From positions 868,001-932,000 of the forward strand of contig OZ020485.1 in assembly GCA_963971405.1 (NCBI GenBank): a DNA stretch of 64,000 nt, read 5' to 3'. Under the pieces are notes generated by a model. That model saw nothing but the letters and a program-made list of their open reading frames with translations, was not told the origin of the DNA and made no database searches. The stretch's first letter is position 1. Each line of letters starts with the position of its first letter. The position numbers and the translations under genes were made by a program. Of this stretch, positions 12,301 through 25,162 are shown one piece after another. The DNA comes from Psococerastis gibbosa (Eukaryota; Arthropoda; Insecta; Psocodea; Psocidae).

Positions 12301-13469
12301 AATGATATAGGTGTCTTAATTTTCCTTATTTAGGCTCATTGTATTGTACTTAACATTGGCCACTTGCTCCTGCGTGTTCATCGGTGTAAATGTAGCTACA
12401 AAAAATTCATTCGACAAGAATACGAAAAATAGCTATTTACTTATTTTATTTTTTTTAAAGGTCTTGATATGACAAGGGTGTCTTCATTTTGCTTATTTTG
12501 GCTCATTGTATTGTATTTAACATTGAGCAATTGCTCCTGCGAGTTCATCGGTGTAAATGTAGCTAAAAAAAATTCATTCCACAAGAATAAGAAAAATACC
12601 AATTTACTTATTTTATTTTTTTAAAGGTTTTAAAAAGATATACGTGTTTTAGTTTTGCTTATTTAGGCTCACTGTATTGTATTTAACATTGGCCACTTGC
12701 TCCTGCGTGTTCATCTGTGTAAATGTAGCTACCAAAAATTCATTCGACAAGAATACGAAAAATAGCTATTTACTTATTTTATTTTTTTTAAAGGTCTTGA
12801 TATGACAAGGGTGTCTTCATTTTGCTTATTTTGGCTCATTGTATTGTATTTAACATTGAGCAATTGCTCCTGCGAGTTCATCGGTGTAAATGTAGCTAAA
12901 AAAAATTCATTCGACAAGAATAAGAAAAATACCAATTTACTTATTTTATTTTTTTTAAAGGTTTTAAAAAGATATACGTGTTTTAGTTTTGCCTATTTAG
13001 GCTCAATGTATTGTATTTAACATTGGCCACTTGCTCCTGCGTGTTCATCTGTGAAAATGTAGCTACCAAAAATTCATTCGACAAGAATACGAAAAATAGC
13101 TATATACTTATATTATTTTTTTTAAAGGTCTTGATATGACACGGGTGTCTTAATTTGGCTTATTTTGGCTCATTGTATTGTAGTTAACATTGAGCAATTG
13201 CTCCTGCGCGTTCATCGGTGTAAATGTAGCTAAAAAAAATTCATTCGACAAGAATAAGAAAAATAGCTATTTACTTATTTTATTTTTTTAAAGGTTTTAA
13301 AAAGATATAGGTGTCTTAATTTTGCTTATTTTGGCTCAATGTATTGAACTTAACATTGAGCAATTGCTCCTGCGTGTTCATCGGTGTAAATGTAGCTAAA
13401 AAAAATTCATTCGACAAGAATAAGAAAAATAGCTATTTACTTATTTTATTTTTTTTAAAGGTCTTGATA

Positions 13470-16400
13470 TGACAAGGGTGTCTTCATTTTGCTTATTTTG
13501 GCTCACTGTATTGTATTTAACATTGGCCACTTGCTCCTGCGTGTTCATCTGTGTAAATGTAGCTACCAAAAATTCATTCGACAAGAATACGAAAAATAGC
13601 TATATACTTATTTTATTTTTTTTAAAGGTCTTGATATGACACGGGTGTCTTAATTTGGCTTATTTTGGCTCATTGTATTGTAATTAACATTGAGCAATAG
13701 CTCATGCGTGTTCATCGGTGTAAATGTAGCTAAAAAAAATTCATTCGACAAGAATAAGAAAAATAGCTATTTACTTATTTTATTTTTTTAAAGGTTTTAA
13801 AAAGATATAGGTGTCTTAATTTTGCTTATATTGGCTCACTGTATTATACTTGACATTGAACAATTGCTCCTGCGTGTTCATCGGTGTAAATGTAGCTAAA
13901 AAAAATTCATTCGACAAGAATAAGAAAAATTGCTTTTTACTTATATTATTTTTTTTAAAGGTCTTAAAAAGATATAGGTGTCTTAATTTTGCTTATTTAG
14001 GCTCACTGTATTGTACTTAACATTGGCCACTTGCTCCTGCGTGTTCATCGGTGTAAATGTAGCTAAAAAAAATTCATTCGACAAGAATAAGAAAAATAGC
14101 TATTTACTTATTTTATTTTTTTTAAAGGTTTTAAAAAGATATAGGTGTCTTTATTTTGCTTATTTTGGCTCAATGTATTGTACTTAACATTGAGCAATTG
14201 TCCCTGCGTGTTCATCGGTGTAAATGTAGCTAAAAAAAATTCATTCGACAAGAATAAGAAAAATAGCTATTTATTTATTTTATTTTTTTTAAAGGTCTTA
14301 AAAAGATATAGGTGTCTTAATTTTGCTTATTTAGGCTCATTGTATTGTACTAAACATTGACCACTTGCTCCTGCGTGTTCATCGGTGTAAATGTTGCTAC
14401 AAAAAATTCATTCGACAAGAATACGAAAAATAGCTCTATACTTATTTTATTTTTTTAAAGGTCTTGATATGACACGGGTGTCTTAATTTGGCTTATTTTT
14501 GCTCATTGTATTGTAATTAACATTGAGCAATTGTTCCTGCGTGTTCATCGGTGTAAATGTAGCTAAAAAAAATTCATTCGACAAGAATAAGAAAAATAGC
14601 TATTTACTTATTTTATTTTTTTTGAAGGTCTTAAAAAGATATAGGTGTCTTAATTTTAATTATTTAGGCTCATTGTATTGTACTTAACATTGGCCACTTG
14701 CTCCTGCGTGATCATCGGTGTAAATGTTGCTAAAAAAAAATTCATTCGACAAGAATAAGAAAAATAGCTATTTACTTATTTTATTTTTTTAAATGTCTTA
14801 AAAAGATATAGGTGTCTTAATTTTGCTTGTTTAGGTACATTGTGTAGGACTTAACATTGAACAATTGCTCCTGCGTGTTCATCGGTGTAAATGTAGCTAC
14901 AAAAAATTCATTCGACAAGAATACGATAATAGCTATATACTTATTTTATTTTTTTTAATGGTCTTGAAATGATATGGGTGTCTTAGTTTTGCTTATTTTG
15001 ACTCACTGTATTGTACTTAACATTGAGCAATTGCTCCTGCGTGTTCATCGGAGTAAATGTAGCTAAACAAAATTCATTCGACAAGAATAAAAAAAATAGC
15101 TATTTACTTATTTTATTTTTTTTAAAGGTCTTAAAAAGATATAGGTGTCTAATTTTGCTAGTTTAGGCTCAATGTATTGTAATTAACATTGAGCAATTGC
15201 TCCTGCGTGTTCATCGGTGTAAATGTAGCTAAAAAAAATTCATTCGACAAGAATAAGAAAAATAGCAATTTACTTATTTTATTTTTTTTAAATGTCTTTA
15301 AAAGATATAGTCGTCTTAATTTTGCTTATAAGGGCTTACTGTATTGTATTTAACATTAGCCACTTGCTCCTGCGTGTTCATCGGTGTAAATGTAGCTACC
15401 AAAAATTCATTCGACAAGAATACGAAAAATAGCTATATACTTATTTTATTTTTTTTAAAGGTCTTGAAATGATATGGGTGTCTTAATTTTGCTTATTTTG
15501 GCTCATTGTATTGTACTTGACATTGAACAATTGCTCCTGCGTGTTCATCGGTTTAAATGTTGCTAAAAAAAATTCATTCGACAAGAAAAAAAAAATGGCT
15601 ATTTACTTATTTTATTTTTTTTAAAGGTCTTGATAAGATAAGGGTGTCTTCATTTTGCTTATTTTGGCTCATTGTATTGTACTTAACATTGAGCAATTGC
15701 TCCTGCGAGTTCGTCGGTGTAAATGTAGCTAAAAAAAAATCATTCGACAAGAATAAGAAAAATAGCTATTTACTTATTTTATTTTTTTAAAGGTTTTAAA
15801 AAGATATAGGTGCCTTAATTTTGCTTATTTTGGCTCAATGTATTGTACTTAACAGTGAGCAATTGTTCCTGCGTGTTCATCGGTGTAAATGTAGCTAAAA
15901 AAAATTCATTCGACAAGAATAAGAAAAATAGCAATTTACTTATTTTATTTTTTTTAAATGTCTTTAAAAGATATAGTCGTCTTAATTTTGCTTATAAGGG
16001 CTTACTGTATTGTATTTAACATTAGCCACTTGCTCCTGCGTGTTCATCGGTGTAAATGTAGCTACCAAAAATTCATTCGACAAGAATACGAAAAATAGCT
16101 ATATACTTATTTTATTTTTTTTAAAGGTCTTGATATGACACGGGTGTCTTAATTTGGCTTATTTTGGCTCACTGTATTGTAGTTAACATTGAGCAATTGC
16201 TCTTGCGTGTTCATCGGTGTAAATGTAGCTAAAAAAAATTCATTCGACAAGAAAAAGAAAAATAGCTATTTACTTATTTTATTTTTTTAAAGGTTTTAAA
16301 AAGATATAGGTGTCTTAATTTTGCTTATTTTGGCTCATTGTATTGTACTTGACATTGAGCAATTGCTCCTGCGTGTTCATCGGTTTAAATGTTGCTAAAA

Positions 16401-18965
16401 AAAATTCATTCGGCAAGAATAAAAAAAATAGCTATTTACTTATTTTATTTTTTTTAAAGGTCTTGATATGATAAGGGTGTCTTAATTTTGCTTATTTTGG
16501 CTCATTGTATTAAACTTAACATTGAGCAATTGCTCCTGCGTGTTCATCGGTGTAAATGTAGCTAAAAAAAATTCATTCGACAAGAATAAGAAAAATAGCT
16601 ATTTACTTATTTTATTTTTTTTAAAGGTCTTAAAAATGTATAGGTGTCTTAATTTTGCTTATTTAGGCTCATTGTATTGTACTTAACATTGGCCACTTGC
16701 TCCTGCGTGTTCATCGGTGTAAATGTAGCTACAAAAAATTCATTCGACAAGAATACGAAAAATAGCTATATACTTATTTTTTTTTTTTTTTAAAGGTCTT
16801 GATATGACACGGGTGTCTTAATTTGGCTTATTTAGGCTCATTGTATTGTAATTAACATTGAGGAATTGCTCCTGCGTGTTCATCGGTGTAAATGTGGCTA
16901 AAAAAAATTCATTCGACAAGAATAAGAAAAATAGCTATTTACTTATTTTATTTTTTTAAAGGTTTTAAAAAGATATAGGTGTCTTAATTTTGCTTATTTT
17001 GGCTCAATGTATTGTACTTGACATTGAGAAATTGCTCCTGCGTGTTCATCGGTTTAAATGTTGCTAAAAAAAATTCATTCGACAAGAATAAAAAAAAGAG
17101 ATATTTACTTATTTTATTTTTTTTAAAGGTCTTGATATGATAAGGGTGTCTTAATTTGGCTTATTTTGGCTCATTGTATTGTACTTAACATTGGGCAATT
17201 GCTCATGCGTGTTCATCGGTGTAAATGTAGCTAAAAAAAATTCATTCGACAAGAATAAGAAAAATAGCTATTTACTTATTTTATTTTTTTAAAGGTCTTA
17301 AAAATATATAGGTGTCTTAATTTTCCTTGTTTAGGTACACTGTGTAGTACTTAACATTGAGCAATTGCTCCTGCGTGTTCATCGGTGTAAATGTAGCTAC
17401 AAAAAATTCATTCGACAAGAATACGAAAAATAGCTATATACTTATTTAATTTTTTTTAATAGTTATGAAATGATATGGGTGTCTTAATATTGCTTATTTT
17501 GACTCATTGTATTGTACTTAACATTGAGCAATTGCTCCTGCGTGTTCATCGGTTTAAATGCTGCTAAAAAAAATTCATTCGACAAGAATACGAAAAATAG
17601 CTATTTACTTATTTTATTTTTTTTAAAGGTCTTGATATGACACGGGTGTCTTAATTTGGCTTATGTTTGCTCATTGTATTGTAGTTAACATTGAGCAATT
17701 GCTCCTGCGTGTTCATCGGTGTAAATGTAGCTAAAAAAAATTCATTCGACAAGAATAAGAAAAATAGCTATTTACTTATTTTATTTTTTTAAAGGTTTTA
17801 AAAAGATATAGGTGTCTTAATTTTGCTTATTTTGGCTCATTGTATTGTACTTGACATTGAAGTATTGCTCCTGCGTGTTCATCGGTTTAAATGTTGCTAA
17901 AAAAAATTCATTCGACAAGAATAAAAAAAATGGCTATTTACTTATTTTATTTTTTTTAAAGGTCTTGATATGACAAGGGTGTCTTCATTTTGCTTATTTT
18001 GGCTCATTGTATTGTATTTAACATTGAGCAATTGCTCCTGCGAGTTCATCGGTGTAAATGTAGCTAAAAAAAATTCATTCGACAAGAATAAGAAAAATAC
18101 CAATTTACTTATTTTATTTTTTTTAAAGGTTTTAAAAAGATATACGTGTTTTAGATTTGCTTATTTAGGCTCACTGTATTGTATTTAACATTGGCCACTT
18201 GCTCCTGCGTGTTCATCTGTGTAAATGTAGCTACCAAAAATTCATTCGACAAGAATACGAAAAATAGCTATTTACTTATTTTATTTTTTTTAAAGGTCTT
18301 GATATGACAAGGGTGTCTTCATTTTGCTTATTTTGGCTCATTGTATTGTATTTAACATTGAGCAATTGCTCCTGCGAGTTCATCGGTGTAAATGTAGCTA
18401 AAAAAAATTCATTCGACAAGAATAAGAAAAATACCAATTTAATTATTTTATTTTTTTTAAAGGTTTTAAAAAGATATACGTGTTTTAGTTTTGCCTATTT
18501 AGGCTCATTGTATTGTATTTAACATTGGCCACTTGCTCCTGCGTGTTCATCTGTGAAAATGTAGCTACCAAAAATTCATTCGACAAGAATACGAAAAATA
18601 GCTATATACTTATATTATTTTTTTTAAAGGTCTTGATATGACACGGGTGTCTTAATTTGGCTTATTTTGGCTCATTGTATTGTAGTTAACATTGAGCAAT
18701 TGCTCCTGCGCGTTCATCGGTGTAAATGTAGCTAAAAAAAATTCATTCGACAAGAATAAGAAAAATAGCTATTTACTTATTTTATTTTTTTAAAGGTTTT
18801 AAAAAGATATAGGTGTCTTAATTTTGCTTATTTTGGCTCAATGTATTGAACTTAACATTGAGCAATTGCTCCTGCGTGTTCATCGGTGTAAATGTAGCTA
18901 AAAAAAATTCATTCGACAAGAATAAGAAAAATAGCTATTTACTTATTTTATTTTTTTTAAAGGTC
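13470..18965. repeat. HOR-C copy 2 (about 5.5 kb)
   Basis: It aligns to copy 1 at an offset of 6,338 bp up to about 15,255, and at 6,505 bp from about 15,425 onward because one extra monomer is present. It lacks the extra 8-monomer copy of C1, so later markers align at 5,502 bp (12,802 with 18,304). Its distal part, from 17,791, is also the start of HOR-D copy 1, so C and D overlap as nested units. Confidence 0.83.
15256..15422. repeat. Single extra monomer inserted in HOR-C copy 2
   Basis: Relative to copy 1 (about 8,920), copy 2 switches at 15,256 from the expected AATACGAAAAATAGC to AATAAGAAAAATAGCAATTT. It then runs through a complete monomer containing GCTTATAAGGGCTTACTG and ATTAGCCACTTGC before resuming the copy 1 sequence. 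The same monomer occurs about 650-700 bp downstream (GCTT at 15,990), which is the likely source. The extra length is exactly one monomer (167 bp). Confidence 0.85.
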
Positions 18966-19826
18966 TTGATATGACAAGGGTGTCTTCATTTTGCTTATTT
19001 TGGCTCATTGTATTGTATTTAACATTGGCCACTTGCTCCTGCGTGTTCATCTGTGTAAATGTAGCTACCAAAAATTCATTCGACAAGAATACGAAAAATA
19101 GCTATATACTTATTTTATTTTTTTTAAAGGTCTTGATATGACACGGGTGTCTTAATTTGGCTTATTTTGGCTCATTGTATTGTAATTAACATTGAGCAAT
19201 AGCTCATGCGTGTTCATCGGTGTAAATGTAGCTAAAAAAAATTCATTCGACAAGAATAAGAAAAATAGCTATTTACTTATTTTATTTTTTTAAAGGTTTT
19301 AAAAAGATATAGGTGTCTTAATTTTGCTTATATTGGCTCACTGTATTATACTTGACATTGAACAATTGCTCCTGCGTGTTCATCGGTGTAAATGTAGCTA
19401 AAAAAAATTCATTCGACAAGAATAAGAAAAATAGCTTTTTACTTATATTATTTTTTTTAAAGGTCTTAAAAAGATATAGGTGTCTTAATTTTGCTTATTT
19501 AGGCTCACTGTATTGTACTTAACATTTGCCACTTGCTCCTGCGTGTTCATCGGTGTAAATGTAGCTAAAAAAAATTCATTCGACAAGAATAAGAAAAATA
19601 GCTATTTACTTATTTTATTTTTTTTAAAGGTTTTAAAAAGATATAGGTGTCTTTATTTTGCTTATTTTGGCTCAATGTATTGTACTTAACATTGAGCAAT
19701 TGTTCCTGCGTGTTCATCGGTGTAAATCTAGCTAAAAAAAATTCATTCGACAAGAATAAGAAAAATAGATATTTACTTATTTTATTTTTTTTAAAGGTCT
19801 TAAAAAGATATAGGTGTCTTAATTTT
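18966..19826. repeat. HOR-C copy 3, truncated and joined to a later part of the unit
   Basis: It matches 13,470-14,300 at an offset of 5,502 bp and then, around 19,730-19,827, jumps to sequence equivalent to 15,990 onward (GCTTATAAGGGCTTACTG at 19,827; offset 3,837). This is a net loss of about 1,665 bp, or ten monomers, relative to copy 2. A private change, AAATCTAGCTAAA for AAATGTAGCTAAA at about 19,726, lies just before the junction and is carried into the D copies. Confidence 0.82.
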
Positions 19827-21109
19827 GCTTATAAGGGCTTACTGTATTGTATTTAACATTGGCCACTTGCTCCTGCGTGTTCATCGGTGTAAATGTAGCT
19901 ACCATAAATTCATTCGACAAGAATACGAAAAATAGCTATATACTTATTTTATTTTTTTTAAAGGTCTTGATATGACACGGGTGTCTTAATTTGGCTTATT
20001 TTGGCTCACTGTATTGTAGTTAACATTGAGCAATTGCTCCTGCGTGTTCATCGGTGTAAATGTAGCTAAAAAAAATTCATTCGACAAGAAAAAGAAAAAT
20101 AGCTATTTACTTATTTTATTTTTTTAAAGGTTTTAAAAAGATATAGGTGTCTTAATTTTGCTTATTTTGGCTCATTGTATTGTACTTGACATTGAGCAAT
20201 TGCTCCTGCGTGTTCATCGGTTTAAATGTTGCTAAAAAAAATTCATTCGGCAAGAATAAAAAAAATAGCTATTTACTTATTTTATTTTTTTTAAAGGTCT
20301 TGATATGATAAGGGTGTCTTAATTTTGCTTATTTTGGCTCATTGTATTAAACTTAACATTGAGCAATTGCTCCTGCGTGTTCATCGGTGTAAATGTAGCT
20401 AAAAAAAATTCATTCGACAAGAATAAGAAAAATAGCTATTTACTTATTTTATTTTTTTTAAAGGTCTTAAAAAGATATAGGTGTCTTAATTTTGCTTATT
20501 TAGGCTCATTGTATTGTACTTAACATTGGCCACTTGCTCCTGCGTGTTCATCGGTGTAAATGTAGCTACAAAAAATTCATTCGACAAGAATACGAAAAAT
20601 AGCTATATACTTATTTTTTTTTTTTTTTTAAAGGTCTTGATATGACACGGGTGTCTTAATTTGGCTTATTTAGGCTCATTGTATTGTAATTAACATTGAG
20701 GAATTGCTCCTGCGTGTTCATCGGTGTAAATGTGGCTAAAAAAAATTCATTCGACAAGAATAAGAAAAATAGCTATTTACTTATTTTATTTTTTTAAAGG
20801 TTTTAAAAAGATATAGGTGTCTTAATTTTGCTTATTTTGGCTCAATGTATTGTACTTGACATTGAGAAATTGCTCCTGCGTGTTCATCGGTTTAAATGTT
20901 GCTAAAAAAAATTCATTCGACAAGAATAAAAAAAAGAGCTATTTACTTATTTTATTTTTTTTAAAGGTCTTGATATGATAAGGGTGTCTTAATTTGGCTT
21001 ATTTTGGCTCATTGTATTGTACTTAACATTGGGCAATTGCTCATGCGTGTTCATCGGTGTAAATGTAGCTAAAAAAAATTCATTCGACAAGAATAAGAAA
21101 AATAGCTAT

Positions 21110-21276
21110 ATACTTATTTAATTTTTTTTAATAGTTATGAAATGATATGGGTGTCTTAATATTGCTTATTTTGACTCATTGTATTGTACTTAACATTGAG
21201 CAATTGCTCCTGCGTGTTCATCGGTTTAAATGCTGCCAAAAAAAATTCATTCGACAAGAATACGAAAAATAGCTAT
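21110..21276. repeat. Extra monomer specific to HOR-D copy 1
   Basis: At 21,110 copy 1 changes class within AATAGCTA (continuing TATAC instead of TTTAC). It runs through a monomer with TTAATAGTTATGAAATGAT and GCTTATTTTGACTC, then returns to the expected sequence at about 21,277. Copies 2 and 3 of HOR-D (29,60x and 42,61x) lack it. The same monomer type is present about 330 bp downstream. The insert also has a private C in ATGCTGCCAAAA (about 21,237). Confidence 0.85.
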
Positions 21277-24200
21277 TTACTTATTTTATTTTTTTAAAGG
21301 TCTTAAAAATATATAGGTGTCTTAATTTTCCTTGTTTAGGTACACTGTGTAGTACTTAACATTGAGCAATTGCTCCTGCGTGGTCATCGGTGTAAATGTA
21401 GCTACAAAAAATTCATTCGACAAGAATACGAAAAATAGCTATATACTTATTTAATTTTTTTTAATAGTTATGAAATGATATGGGTGTCTTAATATTGCTT
21501 ATTTTGACTCATTGTATTGTACTTAACATTGAGCAATTGCTCCTGCGTGTTCATCGGTTTAAATGCTGCTAAAAAAAATTCATTCGACAAGAATACGAAG
21601 AATAGCTATTTACTTATTTTATTTTTTTTAAAGGTCTTGATATGACACGGGTGTCTTAATTTGGCTTATGTTTGCTCATTGTATTGTAGTTAACATTGAG
21701 CAATTGCTCCTGCGTGTTCATCGGTGTAAATGTAGCTAAAAAAAATTCATTCGACAAGAATAAGAAAAATAGCTATTTACTTATTTTATTTTTTTAAAGG
21801 TTTTAAAAAGATGTAGGTGTCTTAATTTTGCTTATTTTGGCTCATTGTATTGTACTTGACATTGAAGTATTGCTCCTGCGTGTTCATCGGTTTAAATGTT
21901 GCTAAAAAAAATTCATTCGACAAGAATAAAAAAAATGGCTATTTACTTATTTTATTTTTTTTAAAGGTCTTGATATGACAAGGGTGTCTTCATTTTGCTT
22001 ATTTTGGCTCATTGTATTGTATTTAACATTGAGCAATTGCTCCTGCGAGTTCATCGGTGTAAATGTAGCTAAAAAAAATTCATTCGACAAGAATAAGAAA
22101 AATACCAATTTACTTATTTTATTTTTTTTAAAGGTTTTAAAAAGATATACGTGTTTTAGATTTGCTTATTTAGGCTCACTGTATTGTATTTAACATTGGC
22201 CACTTGCTCCTGCGTGTTCATCTGTGTAAATGTAGCTACCAAAAATTCATTCGACAAGAATACGAAAAATAGCTATTTACTTATTTTATTTTTTTAAAGG
22301 TCTTGATATGACAAGGGTGTCTTCATTTTGCTTATTTTGGCTCATTGTATTGTATTTAACATTGAGCAATTGCTCCTGCGAGTTCATCGGTGTAAATGTA
22401 GCTAAAAAAAATTCATTCGACAAGAATAAGAAAAATACCAATTTAATTATTTTATTTTTTTTAAAGGTTTTAAAAAGATATACGTGTTTTAGTTTTGCCT
22501 ATTTAGGCTCATTGTATTGTATTTAACATTGGCCACTTGCTCCTGCGTGTTCATCTGTGAAAATGTAGCTACCAAAAATTCATTCGACAAGAATACGAAA
22601 AATAGCTATATACTTATATTATTTTTTTTAAAGGTCTTGATATGACACGGGTGTCTTAATTTGGCTTATTTTGGCTCATTGTATTGTAGTTAACATTGAG
22701 CAATTGCTCCTGCGCGTTCATCGGTGTAAATGTAGCTAAAAAAAATTCATTCGACAAGAATAAGAAAAATAGCTATTTACTTATTTTATTTTTTTAAAGG
22801 TTTTAAAAAGATATAGGTGTCTTAATTTTGCTTATTTTGGCTCAATGTATTGAACTTAACATTGAGCAATTGCTCCTGCGTGTTCATCTGTGTAAATGTA
22901 GCTAAAAAAAATTCATTCGACAAGAATAAGAAAAATAGCTTTTTACTTATATTATTTTTTTTAAAGGTCTTAAAAAGATATAGGTGTCTTAATTTTGCTT
23001 ATTTAGGCTCACTGTATTGTACTTAACATTGGCCACTTGCTCCTGCGTGTTCATCGGTGTAAATCTAGCTAAAAAAAATTCATTCGACAAGAATAAGAAA
23101 AATAGATATTTACTTATTTTATTTTTTTAAAGGTCTTAAAAAGATATAGGTGTCTTAATTTTGCTTATTTAGGCTCATTGTATTGTACTTAACATTGGCC
23201 ACTTGCCCCTGCGTGTTCATCGGTGTAAATGTAGCTACAAAAAATTCATTCGACAAGAATACGAAAAATAGCTATATACTTATTTTATTTTTTTTAAAGG
23301 TCTTGATATGACACGGGTGTCTTAATTTGGCTTATATAGGCTCATTGTATTGTAATTAACATTGTGCAATTGCTCCTGCGTGTTCGTCGGTGTAAATGTG
23401 GCTAAAAAAAATTCATTCGACAAGAATAAGATAAATAGCTATTTACTTATTTTATTTTTTTTAAAGGTTTTAAAAAGATATAGGTGTCTTAATTTTGCTT
23501 ATTTTGGCTCAATGTATTGTACTTAACATCGAGCAGTTGTTCCTGCGTGTTCATCGGTGTAAATGTAGCTAAAAAAAATTCATTCGACAAGAATAAGAAA
23601 AATAGCTATTTACTTATTTTATTTTTTTTAAAGGTCTTAAAAAGATATAGGTGTCTTAATTTTGCTTATTTAGGCTCATTGTATTGTACTTAACATTTGC
23701 CACTTGCTCCTGCGTGTTCATCGGTGTAAATGTTGCTAAAAAAAATTCATTCGACAAGAATAAAAAAAATAGCTATTTACTTATTTTATTTTTTTTAAAG
23801 GTCTTGATATGATAAGTGTGTCTTAATTTGGCTTATTTTGGCTCATTGTATTGTACTTAACATTGAGCAATTGCTCCTGCGTGTTCATCGGTGTAAATGT
23901 AGCTAAAAAAAATTCATTCGACAAGAATAAGAAAAATAGCTATTTACTTATTTTATTTTTTTAAAGGTCTTAAAAAGATATAGGTGTCATAATTTTGCTT
24001 GATTAGGTACATTGTGTAGGACTTAACATTGAACAATTGCTCCTGCGTGTTCATCGGTGTAAATGTAGCTACAAAAAATTCATTCGACAAGAATACGATA
24101 ATAGCCATATACCCATTTTATTTTTTTTAATGGTCTTGAAATGATATGTGTGTCTTAGTTTTGCTTATTTTGACTCACTGTATTGTACTTAACATTGAGC

Positions 24201-24863
24201 AATTGCTCCTGCGTGTTCATCGGAGTAAATGTAGCTAAACCAAATTCATTCGACAAGAATACAAAAAATAGCTATATACTTATTTTATTTTTTTAAAGGT
24301 CTTAAAAAGATATAGGTGTCTTAATTTTGCTTATTTAGGCTCACTGTATTGTACTAAACATTGGCCAATTGCTCCTGCGTGTTCATCGGTGTAAATGCAG
24401 CTACAAAAAATTCATTCGACAAGAATACAAAAAATAGCTATATACTTATTTTATTTTTTTAAAGGTCTTAAAAAGATATAGGTGTCTTAATTTTGCTTAT
24501 TTAGGCTCATTGTATTGTACTTAACATTGACCACTTGCTCCTGCGTGTTCATCGGTGTAAATGTAGCTAAAAAAAATTCATTCGACAAGAATAAGAAAAA
24601 TAGCTATTTACTTATTTTATTTTTTTTAAAGGTCTTAAAAAGATATAGGTGTCTTAATTTTAATTATTTAGGCTCATTGTATTGTAGTTAACATTGGCCA
24701 CTTGCTCCTGCGTGTTCATCGGTGTAAATGTTGCTAAAAAAAAATTCATTCGACAAGAATAAAAAAAATAGCTATTTACTTATTTTATTTTTTTTAAAGG
24801 TCTTGATATGATAAGGGTGTCTTAATTTGGCTTATTTTGGCTCATTGTATTGTACTTAACATT

Positions 24864-24875
24864 GAGCAATTGCTC
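24864..24875. other. 12-bp perfect palindrome GAGCAATTGCTC (dyad 1, representative)
   Basis: GAGCAATTGCTC equals its own reverse complement. It recurs at monomer positions 35-46 in a large share of monomers, for example at 35-46 of the window and at 24864-24875. A second class of monomers carries GGCCACTTGCTCC or GACCACTTGCTCC at the same place, which destroys the symmetry. A third class has GAACAATTGCTC, which leaves a shorter 8-bp core around CAATTG. Such a dyad could extrude as a small cruciform or bind a dimeric protein; neither is shown by sequence alone. Confidence 0.9.
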
Positions 24876-24932
24876 CTGCGTGTTCATCGGTGTAAATGTA
24901 GCTAAAAAAAATTCATTCGACAAGAATAAGAA

Positions 24933-24944
24933 AAATAGCTATTT
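24933..24944. other. 12-bp perfect palindrome AAATAGCTATTT (dyad 2, representative)
   Basis: AAATAGCTATTT is self-complementary and sits 69 bp (centre to centre) after dyad 1 in the same monomer. Monomers of the other main class read AAATAGCTATAT here, which keeps only an 8-bp core, ATAGCTAT. The two states are linked to upstream and downstream variants: AATAAGAAAAATAGC with the perfect dyad, AATACGAAAAATAGC usually with the broken one. Confidence 0.9.
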
Positions 24945-24995
24945 ACTTATTTTATTTTTTTAAAGGTCTTAAAAAGATATAGGTGTCTTAATTTT

Positions 24996-25162
24996 GCTTG
25001 CTTACGTACATTGTGTAGGACTTAACATTCAACAATTGCTCCTGCGTGTTCATCGGTGTAAATGTAGCTACAAAAAATTCATTCGACAAGAATACGATAA
25101 TAGCTATATACTTATTTTTTTTTTTTAATGGTCTTGAAAAGATATGGGTGTCTCAGTTTTGC
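24996..25162. repeat. Divergent 'GTACATTGTGTAGG' monomer subtype (representative)
   Basis: In this subtype the usual GGCTCATTGTATTGTACTT is replaced by a form reading GTACATTGTGTAGGACTT. It is tightly linked to ACAATTGCTCC, GCTACAAAAAATTC, AATACGATAATAGC and TTAATGGTCTTGAAA. Other copies start at 167, 2329, 4491, 5488, 8487, 14825, 23997, 32333, 33332, 35167, 36000, 38500, 45501, 46668, 47667, 50168, 53994, 55990, 57155, 59152 and 61814. A related form with CCTTGTTTAGGTAC and TGTAGTAC occurs near 10,820, 12,160, 17,330, 21,330, 29,670, 42,670 and 51,665. It serves as a phase marker for the higher-order units. Confidence 0.88.

Larger units (their letters stand above)
7133..13469. repeat. HOR-C copy 1: about 38-monomer unit (6.34 kb)
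   Basis: The pattern starting GACAAGGGTGTCTTCATTTT followed by the GGCCACTTGC monomer at 7,133 restarts at 13,471, an offset of 6,338 bp. Upstream of these points the two sequences differ, so this is the left edge of the duplication. The unit contains HOR-B copy 2 and an internal 8-monomer tandem duplication (10,053 to about 12,300) that the second C copy lacks. Confidence 0.85.
24830..24995 (+). repeat. Representative consensus-like monomer (166 bp)
   Basis: This copy shows the usual layout. From its GCTT start it has: a T-rich lead; the palindrome GAGCAATTGCTC at 35-46; the near-invariant block CTGCGTGTTCATCGG at 47-61; GTAGCTA followed by an eight-A run; TTCATTCGACAAGAATA at 83-99; the palindrome AAATAGCTATTT at 104-115; a tract of four T, one A and seven T; then TTAAAGGTC and the stretch GATATAGGTGTCTTAATTTT leading to the next GCTT. 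Copies with eight T in the tract are 167 bp. The choice of GCTT as position 1 is arbitrary, since a tandem repeat has no intrinsic start. Confidence 0.95.

Noticed and set aside
17970-18188. Open frames of 69-77 codons recurring many times (for example 6053-6286, 14145-14360, 17970-18188, 39150-39359), giving similar Cys/Leu/Phe-rich peptides.
   Set aside because: They are read-throughs of the satellite monomer. Monomer lengths of 166 and 167 are not multiples of three, so the frame shifts in every copy, and single-base changes in the T-tract open or close it. There is no start context, codon bias or conservation beyond that of the repeat itself.
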